64,000 nt of DNA from Mytilus galloprovincialis (taxonomy: Eukaryota > Mollusca > Bivalvia > Mytilida > Mytilidae): positions 33,156,154 to 33,220,153 of the forward strand of contig NC_134845.1 in the NCBI RefSeq assembly GCF_965363235.1. The letters run 5' to 3'. Both the position numbers and the translations under genes were made by a program. Of this stretch, positions 1 to 11,080 are shown one piece after another (the first letter of the stretch is position 1; each line of letters begins with the position of its first letter). The notes under the pieces are model-generated. The model was not told where the DNA came from. It was given only the letters and a program-made list of their open reading frames with translations, and did not search any database.

Positions 1-182
1 GTGTTTGATATTTTCCCTTTATCGTAACATAAAACGATTTCATCGATAACAAAAAAATCGAAAAATTAAAACTACAGTAAAAATGTATCAATGACTCCCT
101 CCTTCTACCGACTGACAATTTACGCAGGTATAGAAAGACATGCTAGGTTTTAACAAGAGTCCCCGACGTTGAAATGATATAT
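1..182. other. Left flank of the retrotransposon, older repeat sequence
   Basis: No gene is seen. The last ~25 bases before the element (gtccccgacgttgaaatg and on) resemble gtccccgatggtggaatg at about 11,080-11,100. The sequence right of the element at 5,060 resembles what follows at about 11,105. This stretch is therefore probably the left part of a repeat copy that the retrotransposon interrupts. Confidence 0.5.
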
Positions 183-384
183 ATGTATTTATCAATGTTA
201 TAAAGAACACGTGTATTTGTTGTGACATTTGTCACATGACTAGATATACCGGTTTGAAGGTAATCTCTATAGAGTAATGAGTATTTCACGAGCTAATATA
301 AGCGGGAAGAATTGTAACGGTAAATATATGTGTAGTTATTTGTCATTCGACGCTTGCATTTCGGACAGTTAAGTCTGGTCATTT
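183..384 (+). repeat. A1 split direct repeat (left end)
   Basis: This 202 bp stretch recurs at 4535-4736 with a single difference seen (aaggtaatctc against aaggtattctc). It runs from atgtatttatcaatg to aagtctggtcattt. An ATG at 392 opens a reading frame only 8 bases after its right edge, so the repeat probably holds the promoter and leader. Confidence 0.9.
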
Positions 385-391
385 CTTCAAT

Positions 392-1124
392 ATGGCCGAA
401 CATACAGAAGAAAGTTTACTTCTACAAGACGACTCTTTACCTGATAAAAAACAGATCTTCTTCTGATAGGGACTTACATGACACGTTCTCTCTATTCAAG
501 TTGTACATGGACGGGAAAATGGATAGCCTTGAATCCAAGTTGGTACGCGAACAAGACGCAATGTCCAAGAAGATAAAAGAGGAAGTCTCTATCAAGTTTA
601 AGCACGAAGGAAACCGAATTCAATTTAAGTTTAACGAAGAAATCGTGAACGATCTCAATAAGCTTTACAAGTCAATACCGTCAACAGAGGCACATAGTAT
701 TCGTGTTGTTCTGGATTTGCTGGATAAAGTTAAAGGCCGTAATAAGCTTATAAGGATTGCTGATTCTTCCCCGGCAGGATGGTCAACCGTCCGTGAGTAC
801 GAGTCCAATGATATTGCTTCTGACAGTGAAGATGAGAAGAAAATTCGCCAGGCGGAGAGTCGAGCTATGCGCACGATGAAAGACAAGACAAAAGGACGTC
901 CCGCTCCGTATTCCAACAAACCCAGATTGCCACCAGCCGAAACCTATGCTAATCCTACCTACAATCAACAGTTTCAGAGGCAGCCCTTTCGTAACAGCGC
1001 CGCACGGCGTGAGCCGTGCCAGTGGGACATGTGCTTCTATTGTAAGCAGTTCGGGCATTGGAGAAAAAATTGCCCCCTCAAATCTGGATCTGTTGGTGCC
1101 GGATCGTCTGGACTTGCCAATTAA
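392..1124 (+). pseudogene. ORF1: Gag-like protein with CCHC zinc knuckle, frameshifted
   Basis: The natural start is probably the ATG at 392, just after A1. That frame reads 24 codons to a TGA at 464. The main body lies in the frame one base later and runs to the TAA at 1122-1124. The shift can be placed at the A6 tract 446-451. The body has a charged, probably coiled-coil segment around 500-660, then a basic Pro/Asn/Gln-rich region. It ends in the zinc knuckle CFYCKQFGHWRKNC (C-x2-C-x4-H-x4-C), a nucleic-acid binding motif of Gag-like proteins. ORF2 follows with overlap. The Gag-like role is inferred from position and the knuckle. Confidence 0.75.
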
Positions 1125-3175
1125 AAGTAAATCTGCAGATGCACCCAGAAATGTAAATGATAAGTATAAATTTACTGATATAGATTGTTTTGAATGTGAA
1201 TATGAGTCACAGTATGAATTAGATAATTTCTTAACTCAAATTCATTATTTTGAAGAAATTAGTCATAATTTCATGTCATTTACGGGTGTTAAAGGAAGGT
1301 TAGCCAAGCATGTAAAATTTTGGGAAATTATTGGAGCAAATTCCTTTGTTATTGACACAATACGTAACGGTTATGTCATTCCATTTATTGACCCGCCGGT
1401 AAAAATGTTTATTAAGAATAATAAATCGGCACTGATGAACGAATCTTTTGTCAATCAGACTATTTCTGAGTTAGTTACTACAGGTTGTGTTGTTGAAGTA
1501 CCATTTCAACCTCATGTTGTCAATCCATTAAGCGTAGCGATTCAAAAATCTGGCAAAAAAACGGCTTATTCTTGACTTATCTTCTTTAAATAGATCAATC
1601 AAAAAAGATAAAATAAAAGATTGGAAGATAGCAGTTCAATATTTTCAGAGAGATTCGTACATGTATAAATTTGATTTAAGTTCTGGATATTTTCATTTGG
1701 ACATTTGTCCGCAGCAACAAACCTTTTTAGGTTTCAGATGGAATAATAGATTTTATTGTTTTACAGTTTTAGTATTTGGTATATGTACGGGCCCATATAT
1801 ATTTACAAAATGTCTGAGACCTATGGTCAAATATTGGCGTGAAAACGGTATAGATGTTGTTTTGTACCTTGGTGATGGTTTTGGTATGTGTACAGATAAA
1901 TCTAAGTGTATAGAAGATTCAGATTTTGTTAAGAAATCTTTAGAAGACGCCGGTTTTCTCATAAATGAAGGAAAGTCAATTTTTTCCCCTGTACAGTCAT
2001 TAGAATGGCTTGGTATTGTTTGGAATGCTAGCGAATTTAGTCTTGTTATCCCAGACAGACATGTAAATGATTTGCGTGTATCGCTTGTGTCAGTTATTGG
2101 AAGATTTCCTAATATAACTGCTAGGACCTTAGCTCAGGTTGTAGGTAAAATTATTTCCATGGCTCCAGTCATTGGCAATGTAGCTAGAATTATGACAAAA
2201 TTTTGTTATATGGCAATAGAGTGTAGAACAGAATGGGACAAATGGCTGTTATTTCCATGTCCATACAAAGTCTTATCAGAACTGCATTTTTGGTTAAAAA
2301 ACATACATAGTTTAAACATTAAGTTGTTGGGTCATTACTCAAAGTCACATGTTGTAATTTACTGTGACACCAGTGGTAAAGGGGCAGGTGCATATTCAGT
2401 AGAACTTGACAAGAAAATTTTTCATGAAACGTGGGATTTTTCTGAAGCTCAAGAAAGTTCGACATGGAGGGAGTTGAAGGCTATAGAGCTAGCCTTGATA
2501 TCTTTCAAAAATGTTTTTGAAGGCAAAACGCTTAAATGGTACACAGATAATCAGAACTGTGTTAAAATTGTAAAAGCTGGTAGTATGAATGAAAAACTAC
2601 AATTTTTAGCTTTGTCGATTTTTTCGGTCTGTATTCAAAAATGCATTTCCATTGACATTCAATGGATTCCTAGATCGCAAAACTCTCAAGCTGATTATAT
2701 CAGTAGAATGGTTGATTACGAGGACTGGGGCGTATCAAATGAGTTTTTTCAATTTATGAATGATTTATGGGGTCCTTACACAATAGACCGGTTTGCAAAT
2801 TCTCAAAATGCAAAAGTGTGTAGATACAATTCTATGTTTTGGAACCCGTGTGCAATAGCTGTAGATGCTTTTACACAAGATTGGTCAAATGAGAATAATT
2901 GGTTGGTACCACCTGTTTATTCGGTTATTCGGTGTATTAAGCACTTGATTTACTGTAAGGCCAAAGGGACCTTGATTGTTCCTAAATGGAAATCGGCAGC
3001 CTATTGGACTAAGATTTTTGATAAAAACCTAGAATACCAGGTACATGTTACAGATGTAATTGAATTTATAGATACAGAAGGTATCTTTGTAAGAGGGTCG
3101 AACCCAAGTTCTATATTTGCTCAAGAACAATTCATAACACCAGTTTTGGCGGTTATGTTAGATGCTACTGGGTAG
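1125..3175 (+). pseudogene. ORF2: reverse transcriptase-RNase H of a DIRS-order element, frameshifted
   Basis: The N-terminal part lies in the frame open from 946 to 1575 and includes KHVKFWEIIGANSF and the FIDPPV region typical of DIRS-order RTs. The rest is open from 1661 to 3175; the two are one base apart, at the A7 tract 1555-1561. Numbered from 1661, the RT has FDLSSGYFH (motif A, Asp5) and YLGDGFG (residues 69-75), where YxDD is expected. RNase H shows Asp236 (YCDTSG), Glu271 (WRELKA) and Asp296 (YTDN). The C-terminal third has the DRFAN and VDAFTQDW motifs of the domain that, in this order, has been likened to adenine methyltransferases. The exact start is not clear because the frame overlaps ORF1. 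Confidence 0.85.
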
Positions 3176-3351
3176 CGGTGACACGGTCATATACAAAATA
3201 GTTGACATGGTTACGTTTATTAATGATTTACCAATAATGTATTGGTGGTGACATGGTCAAGAATTATAGTTGACAAGGTCAAATGTATGTGACAAGACTT
3301 CTGGTTTAATGTGAAGTATGGTCATGCTAATTTTAAAATATATATTATGTT
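3176..3351 (+). other. Short noncoding gap between ORF2 and ORF3
   Basis: About 175 bases separate the ORF2 stop from the recombinase frame. They contain the near-repeats gacacggtcatata, gacatggttacg, gacatggtcaagaa and gacaaggtcaaatg. No other feature is seen. Confidence 0.4.
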
Positions 3352-4376
3352 TTGAGCTTATTAATTTTTACAACGTTAACACATTTTACAGACATTTTCA
3401 ATGTTGGGATATGGCAATCATTGTCCAGCGATATTCATCCTAGTATGCCTGATCATCTTGTACAGAAGCTTCCAGATTATGTTCTATCGTCGAGGGCGGA
3501 CAGCACTAGAAAGAAGTACACTTATGGATTCAACTCTTTGTGGAAGTGGTCAAAATTACATTGCATTTCTTCATTACCAGCTTCTACTGCTCATATTGCA
3601 TAATACTTAGTTCATATATCAGAAACATTCAACTCTACAAGTAAAATAGATGAGGCTGTATATGCGATTTCTTGGGCACACAAGCTGGCCGGTTTTCCGA
3701 ACCCTTGCAATTCCGACTTGGTTATTTCTGTTCGTGAAGGGTCATACAGAAAAATTGGACATAAAATTAATAAAAATTGTTCATTTATATGGTCAAGATT
3801 GTAATAATCTTAAAGATGTACGCATTGCATGCATGTGCTTATTAAGTTATGCAGGATTTTTAAGATTTTCTGAATTAGCTAATTTGAAAAGATCTAATGT
3901 AACCTTTTTACCTACTCATGTTAAGCTATTTTTAGAACAGAGCAAAACTGATGTTTACAGGGAAGGTCGTGATGTAGTTATTTCTAAAACTGGAAATAAT
4001 ACTTGTCCAGTGGCTATGTTAGAACATTATATGAAGTTAGCTCAAATAGCAGAAAATTCTGACGAATTTGTATTCAGGTCTTTAAGTTATTTTAGTAAAA
4101 GTGGAACTTATAAGTTAAGGAAAAATTCACCACTTTCATACACTAGAGCTAGAGAAGTATTGTTGAATGCATTAGAAACCATCGGTTTAGATAAAAAAAA
4201 AACAGTTCGGTCTTCACAGTTTACGTTCAGGTGGAGCAACCGCTGCAGCAGCAGCAGGGGTTGAAGATCGTCTATTTAAAAAACATGGGCGATGGAAAAG
4301 CCAAAATGCTAAAGATGGTTATATAAAAGAAAGTATAGATAATAGATTGTCAGTATCTAAAAAATTGGGTATATAA
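3352..4376 (+). pseudogene. ORF3: tyrosine recombinase, one stop and two frameshifts
   Basis: The protein is read in three pieces. The N-terminal core-binding part lies in the 3352 frame and includes SRADSTRKKYTYGFNSLWKW; it is cut by a TAA at 3601-3603 but continues beyond in the same frame. A +1 shift at the A5 tract 3750-3754 leads into the frame used to about 4200. A second +1 shift at the A10 tract 4193-4202 leads to the last frame, ending at TAA 4374-4376. All five catalytic positions are present: Arg at 3863-3865 (GFLRFSEL), His 4215-4217 and Arg 4224-4226 (HSLR), His 4284-4286 (HGRW) and Tyr 4320-4322 (DGYIK). The enzyme would integrate the circular copy. No ATG opens the 5' part clearly. 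Confidence 0.85.
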
Positions 4377-4433
4377 GATATAATTATTGCTGTAAAATAA
4401 CTATTATCTGTTCCCTTTCTTTGTTTTCATTCG

Positions 4434-4535
4434 ATGCTTAACTGTACTGTCCAGGCGAGCTGATATCCCAAATAGTGTTTGGTTTTTATTTATAAATATT
4501 TTATGTTCGTTTGAGTTGACGAACAAGAACATAAA
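4434..4535 (+). repeat. B1 split direct repeat
   Basis: This stretch runs from atgcttaactgtactg to aagaacataaa and recurs at 4957-5059 with one substitution and one extra T. It directly abuts A2, as expected for the internal B1-A2 junction of Ngaro/PAT elements. Confidence 0.88.
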
Positions 4536-4736
4536 TGTATTTATCAATGTTATAAAGAACACGTGTATTTGTTGTGACATTTGTCACATGACTAGATATA
4601 CCGGTTTGAAGGTATTCTCTATAGAGTAATGAGTATTTCACGAGCTAATATAAGCGGGAAGAATTGTAACGGTAAATATATGTGTAGTTATTTGTCATTC
4701 GACGCTTGCATTTCGGACAGTTAAGTCTGGTCATTT
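4535..4736 (+). repeat. A2 split direct repeat
   Basis: Copy of A1 with one mismatch in 202 positions. It starts at the last base of B1 and ends at aagtctggtcattt, where A1 leads into ORF1 but A2 leads into a C-rich spacer. Confidence 0.9.
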
Positions 4737-4956
4737 GACCCCACCCACCCACCCACTTTTATTTTGTCAATATTGAAAATTGATGTATTCATGCTTAAGA
4801 TTTATGTGGATGTTTTTTAAGATTATACGTGCTTGAAAAGATTGTTAACAAAGATATTTCTTTTGTAGATTGTGTATAATTGGAAAATGATATGTTGAAC
4901 ATGTTGAAGCAGCGGCTACGGGCGTGCAGACAAACATTATAAATAAATGAATAAAT
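4737..4956. other. Spacer between A2 and B2 with a G-quadruplex-type motif
   Basis: This 220 bp segment separates the right-hand A and B repeats. It opens with ccccacccacccacccac at 4739-4756, which on the minus strand gives four G-runs of three or four separated by single T. No ORF is seen. It ends in an A-rich stretch just before B2. Confidence 0.55.
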
Positions 4957-5059
4957 ATGCTTAACTGTACTGTCCAGGCGAGCTGATATCCCAAATAGTA
5001 TTTGGTTTTTTATTTATAAATATTTTATGTTCGTTTGAGTTGACGAACAAGAACATAAA
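4957..5059 (+). repeat. B2 split direct repeat (right end)
   Basis: Copy of B1, with aatagtattt for aatagtgttt and one extra T in the following T run. It marks the right end of the element; the sequence resumes the interrupted older repeat at about 5060. Confidence 0.88.
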
Positions 5060-5065
5060 AACATA

Positions 5066-7150
5066 AACTATTCGCGACTAACAATTATTGCAATATTTTT
5101 TTGGTGGATCTGCATCATCCTTTAAATCGAGGGTATGTTCTCATTTGCTCTGCTAATGCTTATTTTACTACGTTGTTGACTCTCTTCGTGGGTAGAAGAC
5201 AAAATTTTAAGAATTTGATTCACATGTAATGACCAATATTCGACTGATCAGAAAACGTACGTTGTATCGAACTCATCAGGTCGTTAGGCATGAAGTAGTT
5301 TGGACGAACCAGCACAATATATTCTACTAATGGAATAGAAAAATAAAGACTATTTGTTCCTACGATGTAACTATTTATATAACAGTTTCCACGGGAACTC
5401 TTATCATGAGGAACAAATAAACATTGCCATCAGTACATAATCATATTATTCCTATAAGTGGCCGAATGTCTCTCCGCCCCGAAGTCGATTGGCACAAAGT
5501 CAAAAACATAGTGCGAATTTTTTACATATGTAGCAGAGGTTTTGCCCTGGAAATGTTTGGTTTAATATGAGTCGAAATATCCTCATGCACATTTTATTTA
5601 AAAAGACGACCCTGATACATGGAATTACAGTTTAGCATGATAATTGATCAGATTGTAAAACTGTGTAAGTGGAAAAATGTGCATGAACAGCGTAAATAGC
5701 CGTGGGTTCATATTTGATCGTCCACTGTTTTGATGATTCAAAAATTCAACTAACCCTCAAAAAAAAATTTCACCACTTCTTCGATTCGTGCTTGTCGTGA
5801 TATAGGATATTTTGTACACTGAAAATGTAGCAAAATGATTGTTTTTTTAAATGACACGAATCGACTACAACTATAAACTGAACGGAAACAAGTTGCGTCA
5901 AAACAACATTGGATGCGGACAGAGATGAAACTACTAAAAGACCTTGGAGATAAAGTATAATAATATGTCTGTATTTTGATGAAACCATTTACGCGCCTAA
6001 GATTAACCGTGAGGTTAAACAAACAAACATGGCATTACACGCACCATGGTCAATGAAAGTACAATATTGTTTGATAAATTCATAATTGGGGCACAATATG
6101 CTACTGCAAGCAATTATTGCGGTATATTAGTGTTTATTATTGTGGTAAGAACGGTTACTTTTAATACTCTTCAAAAGTACGCATTTTCTAAATATTGTGG
6201 TACTTAAAACATTTTATTTTTGTTCTATTTGACATTCATTTAACTATCTTATGTATAATATTCTTTTAACTAATTTAGTTTAATAATCTCGAGATTATAG
6301 CGAGTATCACTTCTACACCAGACCATTGATTTTGGTTCTTGCATTTAATCTTCATGTTCGGATAAACATAGTGAAAGAGAATGTCGATACAATTAAGCAT
6401 TTGTTTAGTTCGTTATTTGGTATTGAATATTCAAAACCGGATCTCCGGTATGCAACCTGTATGATTATATTTCAGACCTTTGAAGAATATTCAAACGAAC
6501 TAATTGATGACGAATATAACTTGAGGTCACAGTTTATTAGACTTATCAGACTCACCATATTACGTTAAAGACGAACAATAACTTAGACTAATACAAACAA
6601 CTGTGACTAAGAAGTAAACCATTGACCAGGGTTGACTTAAATTTCTTATAATAAATCCGTCGATTTTATCGATTCATTAGCATTACCAGCAAAAATGTAT
6701 TAACAACATTTTAGAAAGGTTCTGATCATTAACAAACCAAAATTTTGAATAACAACTACAAAACCGTGATTTGTAAACGTGTTGAATTTCGTGTTGGGTT
6801 TGAAATTAATGAATAGGATCGCCAAACCGAACTAATCATCATTTTGTTTTCTAACTATTTTTGGAGAACCCTTATTATTATTTTTTTTGACATTTAGTTC
6901 ACGTTTATTTAAAAAAAATCATTACACAAAACAAATATGTTACTTTTGATTTTAAATTTGATTTAAAATGCGATATCAATAGTTTCACATACCTGTATCA
7001 GGAAAACAAAGTAATCTATGTTAACGTTTTAAACTATATGGTAATGGCTTTTCCGAAGATCTATTTCTATTGAAATATTGAAAATTTCCAATGAATAATG
7101 TATAGCAGCTAAAAATAAGTCCGTGTAATAGAAAAATTCCCATCATCCGA
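5066..7150 (+). repeat. Older dispersed repeat, copy 1 (interrupted by the retrotransposon)
   Basis: Two blocks match the region 11,100-12,440 in the same order and direction. Block one, about 5070-5480, shares for example cgactgatca, tagtttggacgaac and tggaatagaaaaataaa. Block two, about 6350-7150, shares cgatacaattaag, caggaaaacaaa and ctatgttaacgttt. About 820 bp between them (5480-6300) are missing from the other copy. A 67-codon frame ends at 6568 within block two, but its counterpart in copy 2 is full of stops, so a protein is not supported. The family is not recognised. Confidence 0.65.
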
Positions 7151-8737
7151 AACCAAAACTAAGGATAGTTGAAATTATCATGAATCAATGTTAGTTATGT
7201 TAAGTGTAATGGACTCAATCCATACTCATTTATTTTTCTGAAGCTGACAAGTTTAAAAGAAACAACAGATACCAAAGGGAAGTTCTAACTCATTTAAAAG
7301 TAAAAAGAATAAACTCACAACACCATGACGAACAAAATAAATAATCCACAGACAAACAATAGTACTCAAACCACAAGATAGAAAACTAAATATTGAACCC
7401 TAGCCCATCAACACTAGTGACAAATATAACATCGATTCAAATGTGAAACATCATTTCAATTGAGCATATACAATGAAAAGTGCTTTTGCGAAGAGACTGT
7501 GCTAGTGCGGCATAAAGTTATACAATTTATACAATATCGCTGCGGGTTTTATAAATTGTGATTTGTCAAATGGAATTTCTACATAAACTCTTCTTTTTGG
7601 AGTCTTTTTTTTACAAGTTTGTCTTGATTCTGATTTTTGCTTCCAAATAGAGCAATCTTCATGAAGTATATTGTTTTAAATATGAGCGTATCATATTGAT
7701 GCTTACTTGAGACACATATATAATTCACATAAATCGTTTTCAATAGTGAAGAGTGAATCAAACTTTGGAATACAATTATGGTACAAGCATTAGCCTTTCA
7801 AAAAGGGCTAGTCGACTCTTAGCTGATGAAAATGGAAAGTGCTCTCGCTTTGTAGATTAATTCATTTACTAGAATAGCCACGTGCATCAATCAACAAATT
7901 TTACCACACACGTGAGGTCACACGTTATGAAGTAGTATATATTGTTTAACGTTGTTGTTTACGAAACTCCAGAAGATTCGACTATTTATTATAGATAAAA
8001 GTTACATGTGTACCAATATCATGAATATACATGATTGATGACCAGGCAAAATCTGATTGTTGAAATAGAGAGGACAAACCGATACTCTACGGGATTGAAG
8101 GATATTTACTAGGTTGGTTTGGATTGTCCTAACCAATCAATAAACTATGATTATTCATAGTTATATCTTCCAATCTGGTATCTAGAAAAATTCACGCACT
8201 GACTGTCCATCGTTCAATTCTTAATATCGACTCCTAGGAGTTGATAACAAGTATTGATTGAGCAACACAAACCCAACCAAGACACGAGTGTAATTGCTTG
8301 AGGTCTGGAAAGGTTTGACGGCTCTGCTCTTTGTTAGGCATCATATATGTTGACCATGTAAGTCTAAATCTGGTAATAAGTCTAATGCAGTAGGTCACAA
8401 TGCGAGGAAAAAATGGTTTTGGTTACGACATCTCTTATCATATTTTGAGTTAAGAGAATATCAATTTCAATTGACGGTATACCATCTGGGCGATGGTACA
8501 TTGTGATTGTTACATGTCTTGATTGAAAATAAGGTTGAAATAACACCTAAAACAAGAATGAGATATCTTAAATGACGCAATGACTAACATATTGCGACCG
8601 GTAAAGAGATTCGAATAAGAACGGTTAATATAGAACAGCCTCTTAAAACAAAGTGCAAGTAAAGTATATCTAGAGGATATGTGTTTGGTTATGCAATCAA
8701 ATCAATTGTCTTGATATACTGCCGACATTCACATTAA
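7151..8737. other. Noncoding, AT-rich, no gene seen
   Basis: No convincing ORF or splice pattern is seen. Around 7345-7395 (cagacaaacaatagtactc and on) there is a weak match to 60,370-60,410, a mussel dispersed repeat. The rest shows nothing recognisable. Confidence 0.4.
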
Positions 8738-9078
8738 CACGGCCACCAATCCAACTAAGTCATTCACAAATAATATGAAAACAAGTGCTTTAAATCGACT
8801 TCCGAGTATGCAGTACAAGTAATAAACAATCAAGAATTGCTATACATTCACAAGGTAAGTCACCTCTTTATATCATAAGCTTTATATTTTTTTTAAAACG
8901 AGAATGTCATTCGACCCTTTATTTTGTTTCTCTTATGTGTTATCACAACTTTGTTGTACATTGAGTAGTATTTTTATTACAGCTTTTCTCCCAGTGAATA
9001 ACGATACAATCTGCACGAAATTCTTACCGTCATCTTATATTATTTGTTAATAAGACACGTTATGCACGAGTACTGGTA
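8738..9078 (+). repeat. Left arm of a ~340 bp inverted repeat
   Basis: The arm begins near acacggccaccaatcc and ends near gagtactggta. It is the reverse complement of 10,054-10,397 with few differences. Shared stretches include cttccgagtatgcagta, agaatgtcattcgaccc and taagacacgttatgca. It encodes nothing obvious. Confidence 0.8.
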
Positions 9079-10053
9079 CTTGTAATAAGCATTGGGATAT
9101 CTAAATCAATTATACGTCGTGATATGTGTATATATGCCTTTATTATCATTTTATCGATATAAAACTAGGAGGATACGATTTGAAGGTATCATATATGATT
9201 AAAACGTACCAAGTTTGAGCTGGTGGTAACGTAAGAACACACCACGAAAATGTTTGATACATTCGTATTCAACCTTCTTTTATAGAGCTGAAACTGTGTG
9301 TGTGTGTTGTCCAATGTTGGTTATTTGATTATTTTTATCATTTGTTTGCTGTCTCATTTTTTAACATTTCATCAAAGAAATCCATTTCTTTCTATAATGC
9401 TCTGCACGAGAGGTTATTTACTATTCCGATCTAGTATTCCTATTTTTATAAACATTGTTAGATTGTTAGAAGCTGTTAAACTTATATTACTTCATTTAAT
9501 GAATTAAGGACGAGAATATTTATATATGATATGCAGGTTGCTAACTTGTTCATAACGATAAATAGCAAATAGATGAGTACACTAATTATTTGTATTTCAA
9601 GGCAAAAAGTTTTGATCTGCGTGTTTCATTAAATGGATTGATTTGTTAGCTCAGTTTTCGACAATTAGTTTTCTTTTATTGTTGTAGGCTTCCAGTAGAC
9701 TCTCCGGTCTTCGGTAAGAAAAACTGGCAATCCCAGTCAACTAAGATAGTAGTCGAGCGCATTCGCCTTAACAGGGTTGAATTTAAACCTTCATGCCTAC
9801 TGGCTAATTTTTGCTGTTAGATATATATCTCCTAAAGGAAGGACGGTACCTAAAGATGAATTTGTTTATAATTAACATTGACATTGTGTAAAATAACATC
9901 ATCATGTTGGTTACTAAAATAGCTCTCACTTAATCATACTCGTTACTTTTAAGTCATTCATTCTTAATTTTGTTACGATAACTTGATAATTAGTACAATT
10001 ATAAAGTATTTGGCCTTCTAGAATTTATCTATGTATCACACCGATCAATAAAT
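9079..10053. other. Loop between inverted arms
   Basis: About 975 bp of AT-rich sequence. A 69-codon frame at 9298-9507 begins within a tg repeat and is hydrophobic without family resemblance, so I do not call it. No transposase is visible. The segment 9690-9800 is slightly richer in CpG. Confidence 0.4.
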
Positions 10054-10397
10054 GTACCAGTATTCATGCATAACGTGTCTTATTAACAAATAACATAAGA
10101 TGTCGGTAAAAATTTCGTGCAGATTGCACCGTTATTCACCGGGAGAAAAGCTGTAGTAAAAATACTACTCAATGTACAACAAAGTTGTGATAACACATGA
10201 AGGAAAACAAAATAAAGGGTCGAATGACATTCTCGTTTTTTTTTAATATAAAGCTTATGATATAAAGAGGTGAATTACCTTGTAAATGTATAGCAATTCT
10301 TGGTTGTTTATTACTTCTACTGCATACTCGGAAGTCGGTTTAACGCACTTGTTTTCATATTTTTTGTGTATGACTTAGTTGGATTGTTGGCCGTGAC
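10054..10397 (-). repeat. Right arm of the ~340 bp inverted repeat
   Basis: Reverse complement of 8738-9078, from gtaccagtattcatgcat to ttggccgtgact. Together with the left arm it could form a large foldback structure with a ~1 kb loop, typical of foldback or nonautonomous DNA elements. No target duplication was recognised. Confidence 0.8.
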
Positions 10398-11080
10398 TAA
10401 CTTTACCTACGTATATAAAATTGAAATAAAATTAAAACCACATACGAGAAGACATTACAAAATATCCAACCATAATAACAAATGAAACATCATAACTAAA
10501 TACTGAGACATATCTAATAGCAATGGAAATTCACACTCTTCAAACCATTCATATTCTAGAATAATCACTTTCGGTACTTCGCATACTAGATGACTGTTAT
10601 GTTAAACCACCAGCAAAGTCGTGATAAAATGTCGTTAGTTAATTTAGACACAGACTCGTGGTATAAATCAACCAATTCGTGGTGGTTATACAGATTTTTC
10701 CTCATAACTCTGTTGGAGCATTTTCCTCGTAAGAAGTATACTCTTGTATATTTATTAGGTACAGGAAGATGTGGTAGCAGTGCCAACTCTCAATCCAAAT
10801 AACTATTCATAAAAGTAAACCATGATAGATCAAAGTACGGGCTTCAACACGTAGCATTGGCTCACACCGAACAACAAGCTATAAAGGGCCCCAAAGTGTA
10901 AAACCATTCAAACGGGAAAACCAACGTAAGTCCGTAAAGTGTGAACATGCACAAGCATAACGTATCAACTCAGATATGCAATTACCATTAGATTTGACAG
11001 TGGGTTGGGTATGTTACTCCTGACAAATGGGAAATTGATAATTGTGATGTTGAAATCGTCCTGTTTGTATCTAAAATAAG
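10398..11080. other. Noncoding, no gene seen
   Basis: Short frames on both strands near 10,590-10,800 overlap each other and show no family resemblance. The right end near 11,000-11,080 begins to resemble the left flank of the retrotransposon at 100-180. Confidence 0.35.

Larger units (their letters stand above)
183..5059 (+). mobile_element. Ngaro/PAT-type tyrosine-recombinase retrotransposon, near full length, disabled
   Basis: The element has three ORFs in the order expected for DIRS-order elements: Gag-like zinc knuckle, reverse transcriptase with RNase H, then tyrosine recombinase. It is bounded by split direct repeats: A1 (183-384) at the left, then B1 (4434-4535), A2 (4535-4736) and B2 (4957-5059) at the right. 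DIRS-1-type elements have inverted ends, while Ngaro and PAT have split direct repeats, so this belongs with the latter. Such elements are copied through a circular intermediate and integrated by the recombinase, normally without target duplication; none is seen here. The copy is disabled by a +1 shift in each of ORF1 and the RT, two +1 shifts in the recombinase, one recombinase stop codon, and a glycine in place of the first aspartate of the RT active site. Confidence 0.88.

Noticed and set aside
1548..1575. Programmed -1 frameshift at the A7 tract of the RT
   Set aside because: The RT continues in the +1 frame, not the -1 frame, and the same kind of shift recurs at three other A-tracts, so an extra base is more likely.
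6326..6568. 80-codon frame in the older repeat
   Set aside because: The homologous stretch in the second copy (about 11,610-11,830) is interrupted by stops in every alignment I could read, so no protein is supported.
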